Shown here piece after piece: positions 36,906 to 48,514 of a DNA stretch of 64,000 bases. Position 1 is the first letter of the stretch. The number at the start of each line of letters is the position of its first letter. The position numbers and the translations under genes were made by a program. The notes beneath the pieces were generated by a model. That model made no database searches. It saw only the letters and a list, made by a program, of their open reading frames with translations, and was not told the origin of the DNA. This DNA is from Terana coerulea (taxonomy: Eukaryota > Basidiomycota > Agaricomycetes > Polyporales > Phanerochaetaceae): positions 1 through 64,000 of the forward strand of contig JAKOGH010000732.1 of NCBI GenBank assembly GCA_024811115.1, written 5' to 3'.

Positions 36906-39900
36906 CTATAACTCCAACTTGATGCGATGGTACAGCTCCGCCGCCTTCCGCAGCTCCTCCGCGCTGCGCGGCGGCGCGGCCTTCCCGTCGAGGCCGAACG
37001 CCTGCAGGCCCGCGTACTCGAACGGCGGGACGGCGTCGGGGACGCAGTGCACGGGCTGCACGCCGTAGTCGTCGAACGTGTACGGCGCGCCGGGCGTCGC
37101 CGGCGCGGCGAGCAGGATCGCGTTCGCGGAGTCCATCGAGACGTCCGCGTCGAAGTAATTGAGCGGCGTGAGGAAGAAGCTCGACGTTGCGAGGTTCGTG
37201 CGCGTGTTCGGCGCGTCCTCCGCCTGCGGCTAGAGATCGGATCAGTGCTGCAGGCGAGAAGGGAGGTGTGGAGGGGGCTTACGAGGTGGTGCATGCCGAT
37301 GTTGACCCACGCGACGAGGTCCTGCTGGGTGATGTTCTCGCCGTCGAAGAACTTGGTGGAAGTCGACCATGGGCGCGCCGGGCAGGTTCATGTTCCACAT
37401 GCTGCTCGACGTCGGCTCCGTCTCCTTGCGGCGCGAGACGGCGAGGTTGTACCGCGCCCAGTTGGCGTTGTTAAGCAGCCGCTTGGAGCCGACGATCGTC
37501 TGCCAGCGAACGCATCAGCTCCGGCGACATTTACACAGATTTAACTCACGTTGTGCACGGGCGAATAGCCGGGGTGGATGGCGTAGCCCCTCGGGGTCTC
37601 CCACCTGTTCGTCTTCTCCTTGTTCACGAACGCGTAGCCGCCCTGGAAGTTCACTGGGTACTTGAGCTTAGCGTCATCCTCGCTCTCGATATACTCTCTC
37701 GTGATCTTCTGCTGGATGACGGTCTGGCCCCAGTCCTCGTCGAACCACGGGTGCGTGACCTCTTCTCGGTCGGTGTGGGTGTAAAGCAGGGAGTTGCTGG
37801 TGCCGACAACATCCAGGTCGACCTTGAAGTTGATGACGTGGTCGTGCAAGGAGCCCACTGCGAGTGAGAAGGGTTAGTCGATGGAGGACGTGAGAGGGTG
37901 GATTTATCTTACTTGTGGTGTCGCGGATCGCTGTACCGTAGCCAGATTGCGCTGGCTCCCAAAAGCCACCTTGGAGATATCCAGAGGCGGAGACCTTGAC
38001 CTCGATGGTACCGTCGGTGTGGAACATGTAGTCAAACTGCACAAGAATGAGTTGATGAAGGCTGCTTCGAGAAGAGTGTGCATACCACTACCAACAAAAA
38101 TACGTCATCAGCATTGAGGGCACACTACGATATGTGTGACTGAGCTACTTACGATAATCATAATTCCCAACGGTGGAGATGCTCCGCACTGTTAGTACGT
38201 AGCCCCTCACAGCACCAAACTCGCCGTCCGTCCACCCTGTGTGTCGCGTGATCGGTCGGCCAGTATCGTGCTCGAAGATGCAGATAGCACGTTCGCGAGT
38301 GATGCTGCCCAGGCTGGTGTGTGTCGTTGCGGGAAGGTAGACGGATTCGTACGGGCAGTCATATCCGGGAAGCATGTCACGGACGGCTGATCCCTGTTAA
38401 GAGATGAGTAGGCGGTATGCTGAGCACATGCGTTAGGACGTACCATGCCGAAGAAACGATCCAGCCAAGCAGTGGTGGTCTGCATGGGATCATTACCAGC
38501 TAGATACGGCTGTTAGTTGTGCACTCTATCAGGAGTCAGACTGGAGACGTACCGTATTGTGCAAGGGCGTCCTGCGGCGAGATCTCGTACGCGATGCGAT
38601 CGCCCAAGAAGCGGATGTCCCAAAGGCTCAAGCCCATGTCCCTATCGAAGCCAAGGTACACGCCCCATCCCATCCAGCTGACATACTGCTGCTCCCGGTT
38701 GACTCTGAACCTCAGTCCGGCGAAGGAGACTTGTCTGGGTCCGGGAAGGTGATCCAAGTCCCGGAGCGGCCCTTTAGGGCGGAACCTCGTAGACCAATCC
38801 GTGTCGTTCGTCTGGTCGGGACGGGACGGGAGTCGGCGGAGGGTGCCGCTGTGGTAGGCTTCAAGGAAATCGTCCACGGTGGCGAAGATTTGGTGGTTGT
38901 ATACGATCTATTCGTACGACGAAACTGATGAGTGCTTGAGGAGAGAATTGAAGAGGACGGTACTGTACCTTCAGAAGCTTCCACTGACTGGAGTCGGAGC
39001 CAGAGAAGTCAACATATTGGAAAAATTGACAGGGTGTAGCCAAGGTCCAGGCAGGTTCCGACGCCATGAAATCCATGTCCTGCGGAACGAGCCGTCGAAG
39101 CTGAGAGGACCGCTCATACCAGCAATGAGGGTGTCGTTTGGAAGTCCCAATGCAACACCGTCAAAGAGATCCTGAATTGAAAGGTCAGTGCCAATTGGGA
39201 GGAGCAATCGCGCAAGTGGGGCATACCTGTGTGACCTCTGCGAGACGAGGCATATACATGGTCATTAGGGGTGTGAGCTCCGTGGGTATAGCAAACCCTC
39301 GAGCGTTGTACGGAATGTCGTCCCGGTGGTATATCTCGGTCAACTCGCGCATCCCGGTCTTTTTGGCAATGGGCAGAGGTCCGACCAGGTAGTCTTTAAT
39401 GACAGGCCCGCCTTCCTCAGTGGTACGTGCGCCATATTGAATGGTGACCCGGGCGTACTTCTCCGGCAGAGTGCTCTCGCTCGGGTTTTCGAGATATCTC
39501 ACCGCATCGCTCTTTGTAGGGCGGTATGCCTCGACATGGAAAATAAAGTTGTCTGAAAGCGTGGCTGCTTCGAAAGTCGTAAGGTTCAGGTTACGCGCCG
39601 GGTCGTTAAGCCAGTCGTAGATCGTAACAGTCTCGTTGATCGTGAGCGATGCCCAGATGTTCACGGGTGCGGGAGCTTGTGCTGCTTGCGGGAGTGAAGT
39701 AGAGCACTGCTTGAGAGGCTTCTCGGTAGAGAGCAGGTCGGCTGGAGTGGGTTGCACTTGACAGGTCTCCGCCGGGAAGACTTGACCTTTGGGAGAGAAG
39801 GCATACAAAGTGGAAAGGACGATCGCACCGGCGACTAGCACGCTCAGAAGAGTACGGCGGCTACCCCTGCGTACGGGCACAGAGGGCTCTTCGCCGCCCT

Positions 39901-39931
39901 CCGACTTGAGCAGCTCGTATCCTCCTGGCAT
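36906..39931 (-). CDS. copper amine oxidase (primary-amine oxidase), membrane-anchored
   Basis: Oxidatively deaminates primary amines to aldehydes, ammonia and H2O2 using Cu(II) and self-made topaquinone. The start at 39931 (MPGGYELLKSEGG) is chosen because a TATA box lies 47 bp upstream; an in-frame ATG at 39997 would precede it. Residues about 27-46 (LLSVLVAGAIVLSTLYAF) follow RRGSRR and look like a type II signal anchor. TPQ consensus N-Y-D-Y is at 38154-38165, with the modified Tyr codon at 38160-38162. Copper ligands: H-x-H in SLHDHVINFKVD (about 37835) and a distal His in VQPVHCVPDAVPPF. CIFEHDTGRP and HTGWTDGEFGA are also typical. Roughly 800 residues, with about nine introns. The last exon is strikingly GC-rich. 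An extra base near 37356 breaks the frame at MVDFHKFFDGE. Confidence 0.92.
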
Positions 39932-40898
39932 GGTCAAGGACACGAAAGGGAATCTCAGAGATGACTCGCCTGTTAGCTTATATATGTGCTTGCTCACGCT
40001 GCGGCAGCCATATGCCGCGACCGAATCGCGGCTTACGGGAGCGCCTAGATAGTGTGTACGCAGTAGAATTCAAGCGTTTTGCGAAGAAATTGCGCGAGTT
40101 GAGAAGTCGTATGAAGCGAACAAATAGGTGCAGCAAATAGGTCATATTCATGGCAGTGGTGCATAGCAAGCAGATGACTAAGAGAAGTGCCGACATATTA
40201 CACCGCTGAGTTTCATTGAGATGGTCGTATTTCCCTGAGAGGCCACTGAGGCCTGAGTTGTGTAGCACGGATTAGGTTGTTCACCACCCACATGCTCAGG
40301 AACCAATATACCGATGATGTGCGTGTTGAGACAGCGGAGGGCAGGCTAGCGGGGACCGTGACTGCGACGAGGCCTGCGCAGGGCTGCGCGCGGAGACTTA
40401 GACTTGCGACTTTGTTCGAGGCTGTGAACGAGGGGAATTTCGGAAGCGGGCCAAGCTCAATATACAGATGAAGTAAGAGGCTCTAACTGGTGAATGCAGC
40501 GAGCGAGCGGCGAAAGGTCAATGGCAGAATGGCTGGAATGGAGGTCGTAGGGTGAAGAGAAACAAGCGCAGAGAGACAAGGCGCCTTCCACGTGGATACC
40601 ACGCGAGGGCTGCAAGGTGTGCTGAAGCGCTGAGTCTCCTCCGTACGACGTCACATCTTGCTCTGCGACTGCAAGTACAAAATCCAAACCACTCTGAAAT
40701 CATGGCACATTCCAGCTCTTCATCTCTCCTCATCTTCCGTTTAGAGCCACACGAACCTACGAGCAAGCATATGCTTTTACCCCGTAGATTCGGATTGTGA
40801 TAAGAACCCCTTCAGCAGCAACAAGCAAGCAAGCAGGCTATTCAAGCATTGACAGGCCTACCGACGCAGCAGACTCGTTTTACCTCAGATCAACTAAA
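39932..40898. promoter_or_regulatory. divergent promoter region between amine oxidase and acetate kinase
   Basis: A 967-bp gap between divergent starts. On the minus strand a TATATAA element (39978-39984) lies 47 bp upstream of the amine oxidase ATG. No clear TATA for acetate kinase. Confidence 0.55.
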
Positions 40899-42460
40899 AT
40901 GCCCGCTCCTGCGTCCCATGACAAGCTTATCCTGTCGGTGAACGCAGGCTCCTCCTCGCTCAAGATTTCTCTCTACCGCCTCAAACCTGAATCATCGCCA
41001 AGAACGGCTGACCCAATCGAGTTGCTCCTCGTGTCAAGCATCTCCAACATCTCCTCGCCACCAGCTTCATTTTCCTTCTCTCTTGCTGCACATGGGACAG
41101 GGCGCGAAGCGAAGAAGGAATCTGTCGATTCTATTCACGATCACACCGGCTCGTTCGCCCACTTCCTGGACTATCTGAAGAAGGAAGCAAGCATCGACCG
41201 AGCGCAGATTGCCCATGTATGCCACCGAGTCGTTCATGGCGGCGACTACTTCGAGCCGGTCGTTATCACGAATGAGAGCTACGACCATATTGAGAGGCTC
41301 TCTGACTTGGCCCCTCTGTACGTACCCCGCTATTTTGGAATTGCAACGAACTTATCTCTGCTCTCGGAAGCCACAACGGTTCAGCTCTTTCGGTCATCAA
41401 AGTGTGTTTAGACACATTACCGGATTCACAGTCTATCGCGTACTTCGACACTTCATTCCATCGATCTATCCCACCGCACATCGCCAGCTACGCCATAGAC
41501 CAGGGAATAGCCAAGCAACGTGGATTGAAGAAGTACGGATTCCACGGGCTTAGCTGTGCGTACTATCGTGGCTGCGGGGCGACTATATGCGCTGACTTCA
41601 GACTTTGCAATAGATGCGTATATCTTGCGTGCCGTTGCAACATATCTGCAGCGAGTAAGTTACCATCCTTCGCATGCCTACCTTCGCTTGACCACTGTAA
41701 TATCAAAGGATCCCAGCACTCTCAACCTCATCATTGTTCACCTTGGCTCCGGCGCCTCCGCTTGTGCGATCAAGCAAGGAAAATCGCTCGACACGTCCAT
41801 GGGCCTAACACCACTTACGGGACTACCCGGTGCAACACGCTCGGGCAATGTCGACCCATCCCTCATCTTCCACTACACCAACCGCGCAGGACGCATGTCG
41901 CATGACAAGAACCAGGCCGTGGACATCCATGTCACTCACGCCGAGGAGATCCTCAACAAGCAGAGCGGGTGGAAGGCTATCACGGGCACGACGGATTTCG
42001 GCGAAGTCGTCAAGAACATGAAGGCGAACGAGGACAAGGTCGCTGAGGGCAAAGCAAGCGAGAACGAAGCGAAGTGGCAACTGGCATACGATCTGTTCGT
42101 CGACCGGATACTGGATTTCATGGGGGCTTACTACCTGAAGTTGGACGGTCAAGTGGATGCACTCGTGTTCTCCGGTGGTATTGGAGAGAAGTGTGTCGAG
42201 CTAAGGGAAACGATTTCTGGGAAGATGAAATGTTTCGGCTTCAAGCTCGACGAGGGGAGGAACAAGAAGGTCGATGGAGTAAAAGGAGCGGTCGTTGGCA
42301 TTGGTGTGAGAAAGGATAATCATCGGGTTCTGGTTACGCATACGGATGAGCAGGTGCGTAAAACGTTTGCAAGGTATCAACTTTGCGCGCTCACATCCCT
42401 GACAGATGGAGATGGCGAGAGAATGTGCCCAGGAGAAGAAGTTCTGGAAGGACCAGTAGC
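40899..42460 (+). CDS. ack: acetate kinase
   Basis: Converts acetyl phosphate plus ADP to acetate plus ATP (reversible), the second step after phosphoketolase in the fungal Xfp-Ack pathway. The start ATG 40899 gives MPAPASHDKLILSVNAGSSSLK, the N-terminal phosphate-binding NAGSSSLK motif. Further signatures: HRVVHGGDYF, FDTSFH, KKYGFHGLS, VHLGSGASACAIKQGKS, DTSMGLTPLTGLPGATRSG, DFGEV and the C-terminal VFSGGIGEK. Catalytic Arg and Asp of the family fall in HRVVHGG and FDTSFH. Four introns were traced (about 41319-41370, 41556-41614, 41656-41710 and 42355-42410) and the frame is intact to the TAG at 42458-42460. About 420 residues, normal for the family. Confidence 0.95.
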
Positions 42461-42880
42461 ACGATTGGACGAAGCGAACTCGGCAGTGTATCATAGATGA
42501 TTCAAAGTATGGTATACTATACCAGAGTAAGTATGCCTTATCGCATGATCCGTCAACGTTTCAACTGGTGGTTGCATGCTTTCGTGCCTGGAGCATCTAT
42601 CAGTGAGTGGTAGCGTACAATTTCATTGTTTCGTGGGAGCTAACTGAGCGATTGTGAAGGCACTTGTCATTCATCCGCATGGTGCACACGTCAAGCTCAC
42701 TCACAGCCAGCCACCGATTCTCAGAATGGATCGCTGGATGGTCACAGTTGTGTTCGACCCTGACCTAGCTATCCTGTTGATACACTGGATAAGGACCTGT
42801 TCGGAAGACCAAACCTCGTATAAAGGCAAACAGGTCACCGATAACTCACCTTGCAAAGTATCCCGCTGAACAACTACGAA
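42461..42880. promoter_or_regulatory. upstream region of DUF6593 paralogue 1 with TATA box
   Basis: Contains TATAAAGG at 42819-42826, about 62 bp before the ATG at 42881. Otherwise nothing recognised. Confidence 0.5.
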
Positions 42881-43683
42881 ATGGCGACACACGAAATGGT
42901 CACCCTCACATTCAACAGTAAACCAGACGACCTCACCAACGCCACGATAACCACTGCGCAGGGGGGAAGTCGTGTATCGTGTCGTCACTGAACTTGAGAA
43001 GGACAAGCACACTATTACCCGTGTCGAGAATGCCTCCGGCGATGTTGTCGGTACGCTCGAATGGCGGGACATGCGTTCAGATAAGGTCACCGTCCATAAT
43101 GGCGAGCCGACTACGCTCTCGCATTGGATGAAGAAGAGCATCGTCCCGTTTGTAGAGTGAGTGCTTCGCCTTCATTTACATGCTGGCCCAAGGGGTATGG
43201 GTGCTTACATAACGATATCTGCAGCGAGGTCACTATTCACGACGACAACGACCGGAAATACAAGTGGAAGGGCACTGGTCCAGGAAAGCATCTCGAGGTA
43301 TGTCAGCTCCCGGCTTCAACGGACTGTTTCAGCGACAATGCTGATCCCGTCTGCAGATGTACGGACCGGACGATAGTTACAAGCACCCCATCGCGCGCTA
43401 CGTCCGTGCTCACAAGACCTCCGCGCATGCAGATGCCGACGCCGCCGGCCTCGAGGGTAGTAACGCCCGCGCCCACGCCGCGACTGGCCAGGGGAAGGCA
43501 ATTGCACCAGGCGAGCTCGAGCTCACTCCCTCCGCGCTCGAGATCCAAGACCTCGTCGTTCTGTGCGTGGTCTTCCAGGAGAAGCAGACGATGTTGCAAT
43601 GGGGCGGCCAGAATGGTCCTATACCAGGGGACGCCGCGATGACGGGCTCGTTGGGCGCGCAGGGGCTGCGTTTCGTTGCGTAG
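42881..43683 (+). CDS. DUF6593 paralogue 1 (one +1 break)
   Basis: Fungal DUF6593 protein of unknown function. ATG 42881: MATHEMVTLTFNSKPDDLTN, then EVVYRVVTELEKDKHTITR, GTLEWRD, LSHWMKKSIVPF. After a 70-nt-class intron comes EVTIHDDNDRKYKWKGTGPG and, after a second intron, MYGPDDSYKHPIARYVRAH and the hydrophobic ALEIQDLVVLCVVFQEKQ that ends the domain. The stop is at 43681-43683. A G6 run at 42961-42966 is one base too long for the TAQGEVVY frame. Exon structure matches the three neighbouring copies, so the cluster arose by tandem duplication. Confidence 0.82.
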
Positions 43684-43891
43684 ATATGGCTCCGGGCTGG
43701 CGCCTTCTACCCACCCAATTCATGAGGTTTGAACATTAATGTTACTTGAGCTCCAGAGCGCAGTCGCGGCCATCACATGCCAGATGTAAGTAGCTAACTA
43801 TAAGTACCGTTCAAGTGACACACTGCCCTTGAGGACGCCGACATCTTTAACATGCTGCGCAATCAGTACCGCCGACATCGGCATGCGTAAT

Positions 43892-43900
43892 TATATAAAG
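43892..43900 (+). promoter_or_regulatory. TATA box of DUF6593 paralogue 2
   Basis: TATATAAAG, 51 bp before the ATG at 43943. The same spacing recurs in the cluster. Confidence 0.6.
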
Positions 43901-43942
43901 CAGTGAGTGGTTGCTCCAGCCCGCAGTGCGCGCACTGAAACC

Positions 43943-44722
43943 ATGACCTCGTCGGACGCATTCATCAAGTTAACGTTCACACCGGACGATTCAAGCAACA
44001 CGCTGATCACCTCCCCAACTGGTGAGGTTGTGTACAAGGTCACGACCGTGGAGGCGGAGAAGCATGCTCTCACTCTCGTGCAGAATGCATCCGGCAATAT
44101 TATTGGATCGTTGCAGTGGAGGGAGCCGCCGTTCTCAGACCGTGTCACCATCAAGGACGGAAAACCCAAGGCGTTCTCGGACTGGATGAAGAGCAGCCTT
44201 ATTCCGACACAAGAGTGCGTGTTAAAAATACGCGTACTTACTGAACAAATGGGCTGACGCTGTTGAGTAGACATGTCACTATTCGTGACGAGTACGGACA
44301 TAGATATAAATGGGTCGGTATCAAGCTTGGTTCTACTATGGAGGTGCGCTTTGACATAATGTCGCAATTCGGCGTGCGCTAATGGCTGGTATCACCATAG
44401 CTCTACAGTTCGGAAGACAGCAAAACACCAATTGCTCGATATGTTCGGTCTCATAGGATGGCTACGCGCTTTAATGAACAGTGCCATGGAGTCTTCGATC
44501 ACACTCGTGGAGGGACAAGCACAACAAGGGGTTGCGTGCACGCCAGGGTACCTAACACTGTTTCCCCGCGCGTGGGCGATCCAAGACCTTGTCGTCTTGT
44601 CACTTCTCTTCCAGGAGAAGCAGCGTCGGTCACAGCAAGCCCGTGGGCGTGGTCCGTTGGCCGGGGATGTAACCATATTGGGCACCATGGCTGCAGAGGG
44701 AATGCGCTACGTCCCCCAGTGA
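43943..44722 (+). CDS. DUF6593 paralogue 2 (one break)
   Basis: ATG 43943: MTSSDAFIKLTFTPDDSSNT, then GEVVYKVTTVEAEKH, GSLQWREPP, FSDWMKSSLIPTQ. The second exon has HVTIRDEYGHRYKWVG, the third LYSSEDSKTPIARYVRSHR. The tail FPRAWAIQDLVVLSLLFQEK is one frame away, implying about +1 between 44455 and 44545. The stop is at 44720-44722. The function is unknown. Intron positions equal those of copies 1, 3 and 4. Confidence 0.8.
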
Positions 44723-44966
44723 CTACGCACAACCGGGAGTCGGATGGCGAACTTTTTCCGTACTACGTGAGAGCGAGCTGCTCGAGTGGAACGGGCTGTA
44801 GATATACTCCATTGCCACCTGTTTGAAATCACTTAATTTCGTTTTAGTTCTCTTTAGGCTGTATCAATGCTGCATCGCCCGGGCTCCAATTTAAGATGAT
44901 ACCCTGTCAACTTGAGCTGTGCAATCAGCTGGATGGTACGTCACCTCTACCCGGCTCGTAGGACCT

Positions 44967-44975
44967 TATAAAAGG
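44967..44975 (+). promoter_or_regulatory. TATA box of DUF6593 paralogue 3
   Basis: TATAAAAGG, 49 bp before the ATG at 45016. Confidence 0.62.
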
Positions 44976-45015
44976 TGTGTAGTCCCTGCGTCGGTGAGTG
45001 CTTAAATGCACGAAC

Positions 45016-45771
45016 ATGGCAGACACCGATGAAACCACGACTTTGACGTTCACACCCGATAACCCTTGCGACACGACCATCACTTCTGCTGCGGGCGACG
45101 TGCTGTACCACGTCACCACTGATCGCTCCGACGGAGGAACATCCACGCGCGTGTCCAGCACCTCAGGCGAGGTTATTGGCGTTCTGGAGTGGAAAGATGC
45201 ACCACTGTCGGACCGGGTCACTATCAGGAACGCCAAGCCTGTGGCATGCTCGAGCTGGATGAAGAAAAGCCATATCCCTCTGAAGGAGTGAGTAACATGT
45301 TTTCCTCATATATTTGAGCCGTGCTGAAGGTTGTCTTGTCGTCCAGTCAAGTGACCTTCCACGATGAGCAGAAGCGGAAGTTCAAGTGGCTGGGTATAGG
45401 CTTAGGGCCGACATTAGAGGTATGTCGTGGTTTGAACTATAAATACGAAACGCTCATCCGCCTGTACGACTCAGCTGTATGGCCCGGAGGACAGCAAGAC
45501 ACCTATCGCAAGATACACTCGGTCGCACAAACAGCAGACTCCGTCGGGAGCAGCTGCCGATGGCGCGAAGGCGACGCAAACGCCTGGAAAGATGGTTCTT
45601 TTTCCACGAGCATTGCAGCTTCAGGACCTCATCGTGCTGTCGCTGCTCTTTGAGGAGAAGCAGCATCGCCTGCACCACGGTTCTGGCACTGTTGCCGACG
45701 CGGACGGGTTCGGTATGCTGGGCGTGACGAGGATGGGAGGTTACTTTCCGGGAGCAGGTCGAGTTCACTGA
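45016..45771 (+). CDS. DUF6593 paralogue 3, intact
   Basis: ATG 45016: MADTDETTTLTFTPDNPCDT, then GDVLYHVTTDRSDGG, GVLEWKDAP and CSSWMKKSHIPLK. Exon 2 gives QVTFHDEQKRKFKWLGIG, exon 3 LYGPEDSKTPIARYTRSHK and FPRALQLQDLIVLSLLFEEK. The frame is open through both introns to the TGA at 45769-45771, about 200 residues. The best-preserved member of the cluster together with paralogue 4. Confidence 0.84.
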
Positions 45772-46257
45772 CTCGGACCTCAACGTGCCCATCAGATTGC
45801 TGAAAAGAAACAGTGTCTGTATCGTGTGATGTACGAATGCCATTACAGAGTGAAGCGTGATTTTATGAGAGTACATGTATATTGCCAAAGCTTTGTTAAA
45901 GTGTATACGTTCTATTATGGCTTCACCACATGGCCTCCAGTTACATAAGTACCTGCTCTAACATCGGAGAGCATGCGTTGCACAGATAGCTATGTCGCCG
46001 TGCTTGGCCCGCTGGAGGGCCACCAGCACTCTCACGTTGCGACACTGAAGAGCAGGAGGGGCACGATGGAGATGGGAGGAAAGATAAAGTCGTCTGTAAG
46101 TTATGAAATTCAAGTATCACTTATAAACGTTGTATAAATCGCACGGCAAAGTATGGGGTTCTGGTCATCGAGTACCATCGTACTAGTAGAAACCTATTAG
46201 CTCGTCCCAAGACAGACCCTTGAATCCGCATCATGCTATTCAACTCAAGTGAATCGT
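45772..46257. other. intergenic within the DUF6593 cluster
   Basis: Between convergent paralogues 3 and 4. Nothing recognised. Confidence 0.4.
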
Positions 46258-47054
46258 CTAGTGCCTCCCTTCCCCTTGCATGCCAGTCACTTGATTAGGT
46301 ACCCAGGTGCTGGGTAGAGCACTGTCATCCATCGGCTGTGTACTCATCGTGGTGACGTCCCACACCATCTTCTCTGCACTTCCGCTTTTGCTACGTGGCA
46401 TGCGACCATGTTTTTCCTGGAAGAGCACAGAAAGAACGACGAGATCCTGGGTTTCGAGGGCAGAAGGAAGAAGCGAAAGGTGTCCCGGTATACTGCCGTC
46501 TGGCGCTTGCTTGTCAGTCGTGCCAGGCAAGGCGGTGGATCGTGTGTACCGAGCAATGTGGCCTTTGTAGTTATCCTCAGGCCCGTACAGCTGAATGCAA
46601 CGCGGTCAGCGCGGGAGTACAGACAGGACTTCTTGGTTACATCAAGGCTGACCTCAAGATATCGTCCTCGACCGCTGGTCTTCCATTTGTACTTCCTACC
46701 CTGATCATCTGTGAAGGATACATCGCTACGACCATATTGAGTACACAAGTTCATCTGTGACAAAACGCTTTGAATGGGTACTGACTTTTTCAGAGGAATG
46801 TAGCTTTTCTTCAGCCACTGCGAAAAGGCCAAAGGTTGGCCGGTCCCGACCTTCACTTGGTCTGCCCGAGCGCTCCATATCAGCACCCCTATCACATCAC
46901 CGCACGCGTTGTGAACGCGAGTGGTGACCGGCTTGCTGGCATGATCTGTCTCTGCACGATAGAGGACATTGCCGGTTGCCGATGTCACAGCCGTATTCCA
47001 CGGCTTCTCAGGCGCAGAGAGACTCAAACTGGTCGCTGTGTCTAGAGAGGCCAT
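46258..47054 (-). CDS. DUF6593 paralogue 4, inverted, intact
   Basis: ATG at 47054: MASLDTATSLSLSAPEKPWN, then GNVLYRAETDHASK, GVLIWSARADQ and FSQWLKKSYIPLK. An 82-nt intron leads to DVSFTDDQGRKYKWKTSGRG and another to LYGPEDNYKGHIARYTRS and ALETQDLVVLSVLFQEK. The stop is at 46258-46260. It is the only member on the minus strand. A GATAAAAAG motif (47097-47105, complement) is the probable TATA element. The function is unknown. Confidence 0.84.
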
Positions 47055-48514
47055 AGGTGAGCGGCGATAGCAAGCGGAAGAAAGTAGATAGCACCGCTTT
47101 TTATCCAGTGAGGGACTGCGCAACGTAACGCTTTCGCAGTTCGCGGATCTTCCACACGTGCGATCAGACGAGGCAGTGTACTAGTATGCTGTTCGCATAG
47201 ATGCGGTCATGTCAACCACCCCTTGCTGATTGACATCCTGAACCATAAATTCGCGTGTATCTTTCTACAGGAACCCTAACAATAACTGTATGAATCAACG
47301 TAGAATGTTTCATAAGAGGCTGTCGGCGCAGCTCTTGGACTCACCTCTCACTAACCACATCGCATTAAGGTGAACGTGTGTACTCTGAATATTGAACGAT
47401 CAACAAAACCCACTTGATTAGCACAACGCATCTTGTACTCGACGATTTTCCTACGCAGTGGAGACTATTGGAGATGATGCAGCACTTTCATTGAGCGGAT
47501 ACTGTGGGCGTCTTGTGAAGAAAGTCGACGTCAGGTCTGACTGGTCAAGACTATGAACAAGTCAAGGATACTAGATTATTCTGCAGGATACCTATCGTCG
47601 TTGGTCATCATTTAGGAGTCGTTTAGGTAGCAACCTAAATGACGTACGGTATACTGTAGGCGAAGACAGTCGCAAGCCTTATAGCGAAAGGGAGGCAAAA
47701 ACCGCAATTAGGATACTGACGACGAAGTGAGGCAGGCTTCAACGCGCAAGGCTGGCGAAGAGTGATGACAGATATTGTGTTGCTAAAGTGGCGTGCTGCG
47801 TTCCGCTCTCAGTCTCCGCTGCCCCGACATGGATATACCAAAGCACGGCACTGGTACCCTGACAAATAAAAACGGCTCATCAGACTTTCGCTCAAGCTCA
47901 GAAAGATACTATCCATACTGACCCTTGCAGAAAACTGCATCGGAGCTGCCTACCAAGCAGATTACGATGACTTTTGCAACCTACGCCGGGTAATCAGAAT
48001 GAAAAAGTGTGGTATGGAGCATACATATTTTGCGCCTTGAGCCAGGCGTTAAGGCAACTAGGACAGAGAGAGAGAGCGTGAAGTTCTGCAGAAAGTACTG
48101 CCCAGCGGCCGACACTCGAGGTCGACGTCGGGAGCAACGGATCCGAACGTAGACGCTTGCGCGCTCATTGCCACGCCAGCTCCGCGAGCCAAACAAGAGC
48201 AAATAATTGACGCTTCTTGTTCGCGGAGGCATCATCGCGTCAATCACCCCGCTCTGCTGCAACTTGAAAATTCGAACGGAAAACAGCAGCATTTTCAAGC
48301 TGCTGCAAATTGCAAGTAGGTGCTTTGAAGATCGAATCCGATGGAAGCTGGGAGCTGACTGGAGTACAGGTTTATTTAGGACGGCCAGTCGCGGTACCCG
48401 TGGCATTTCCTACTCGTCTACACGATTATTCTCAAGAATGCCTGAGTTCAACCTGCAGTCAAAGAAAACTGTAAGGCTTGATTTTGGCTTGCTATACGGA
48501 GCCTAGAGAGGCTT
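47055..48514. other. intergenic, nothing recognised
   Basis: 1.46 kb between the inverted DUF6593 copy and the aldo/keto reductase. No gene-like frames. Confidence 0.4.

Noticed and set aside
36833..37544. Long overlapping frames on both strands (Arg-rich 153 aa minus, 205 aa plus)
   Set aside because: They are shadows of the GC-rich last exons of the copper amine oxidase; only that frame shows the conserved copper-ligand His and family sequence.
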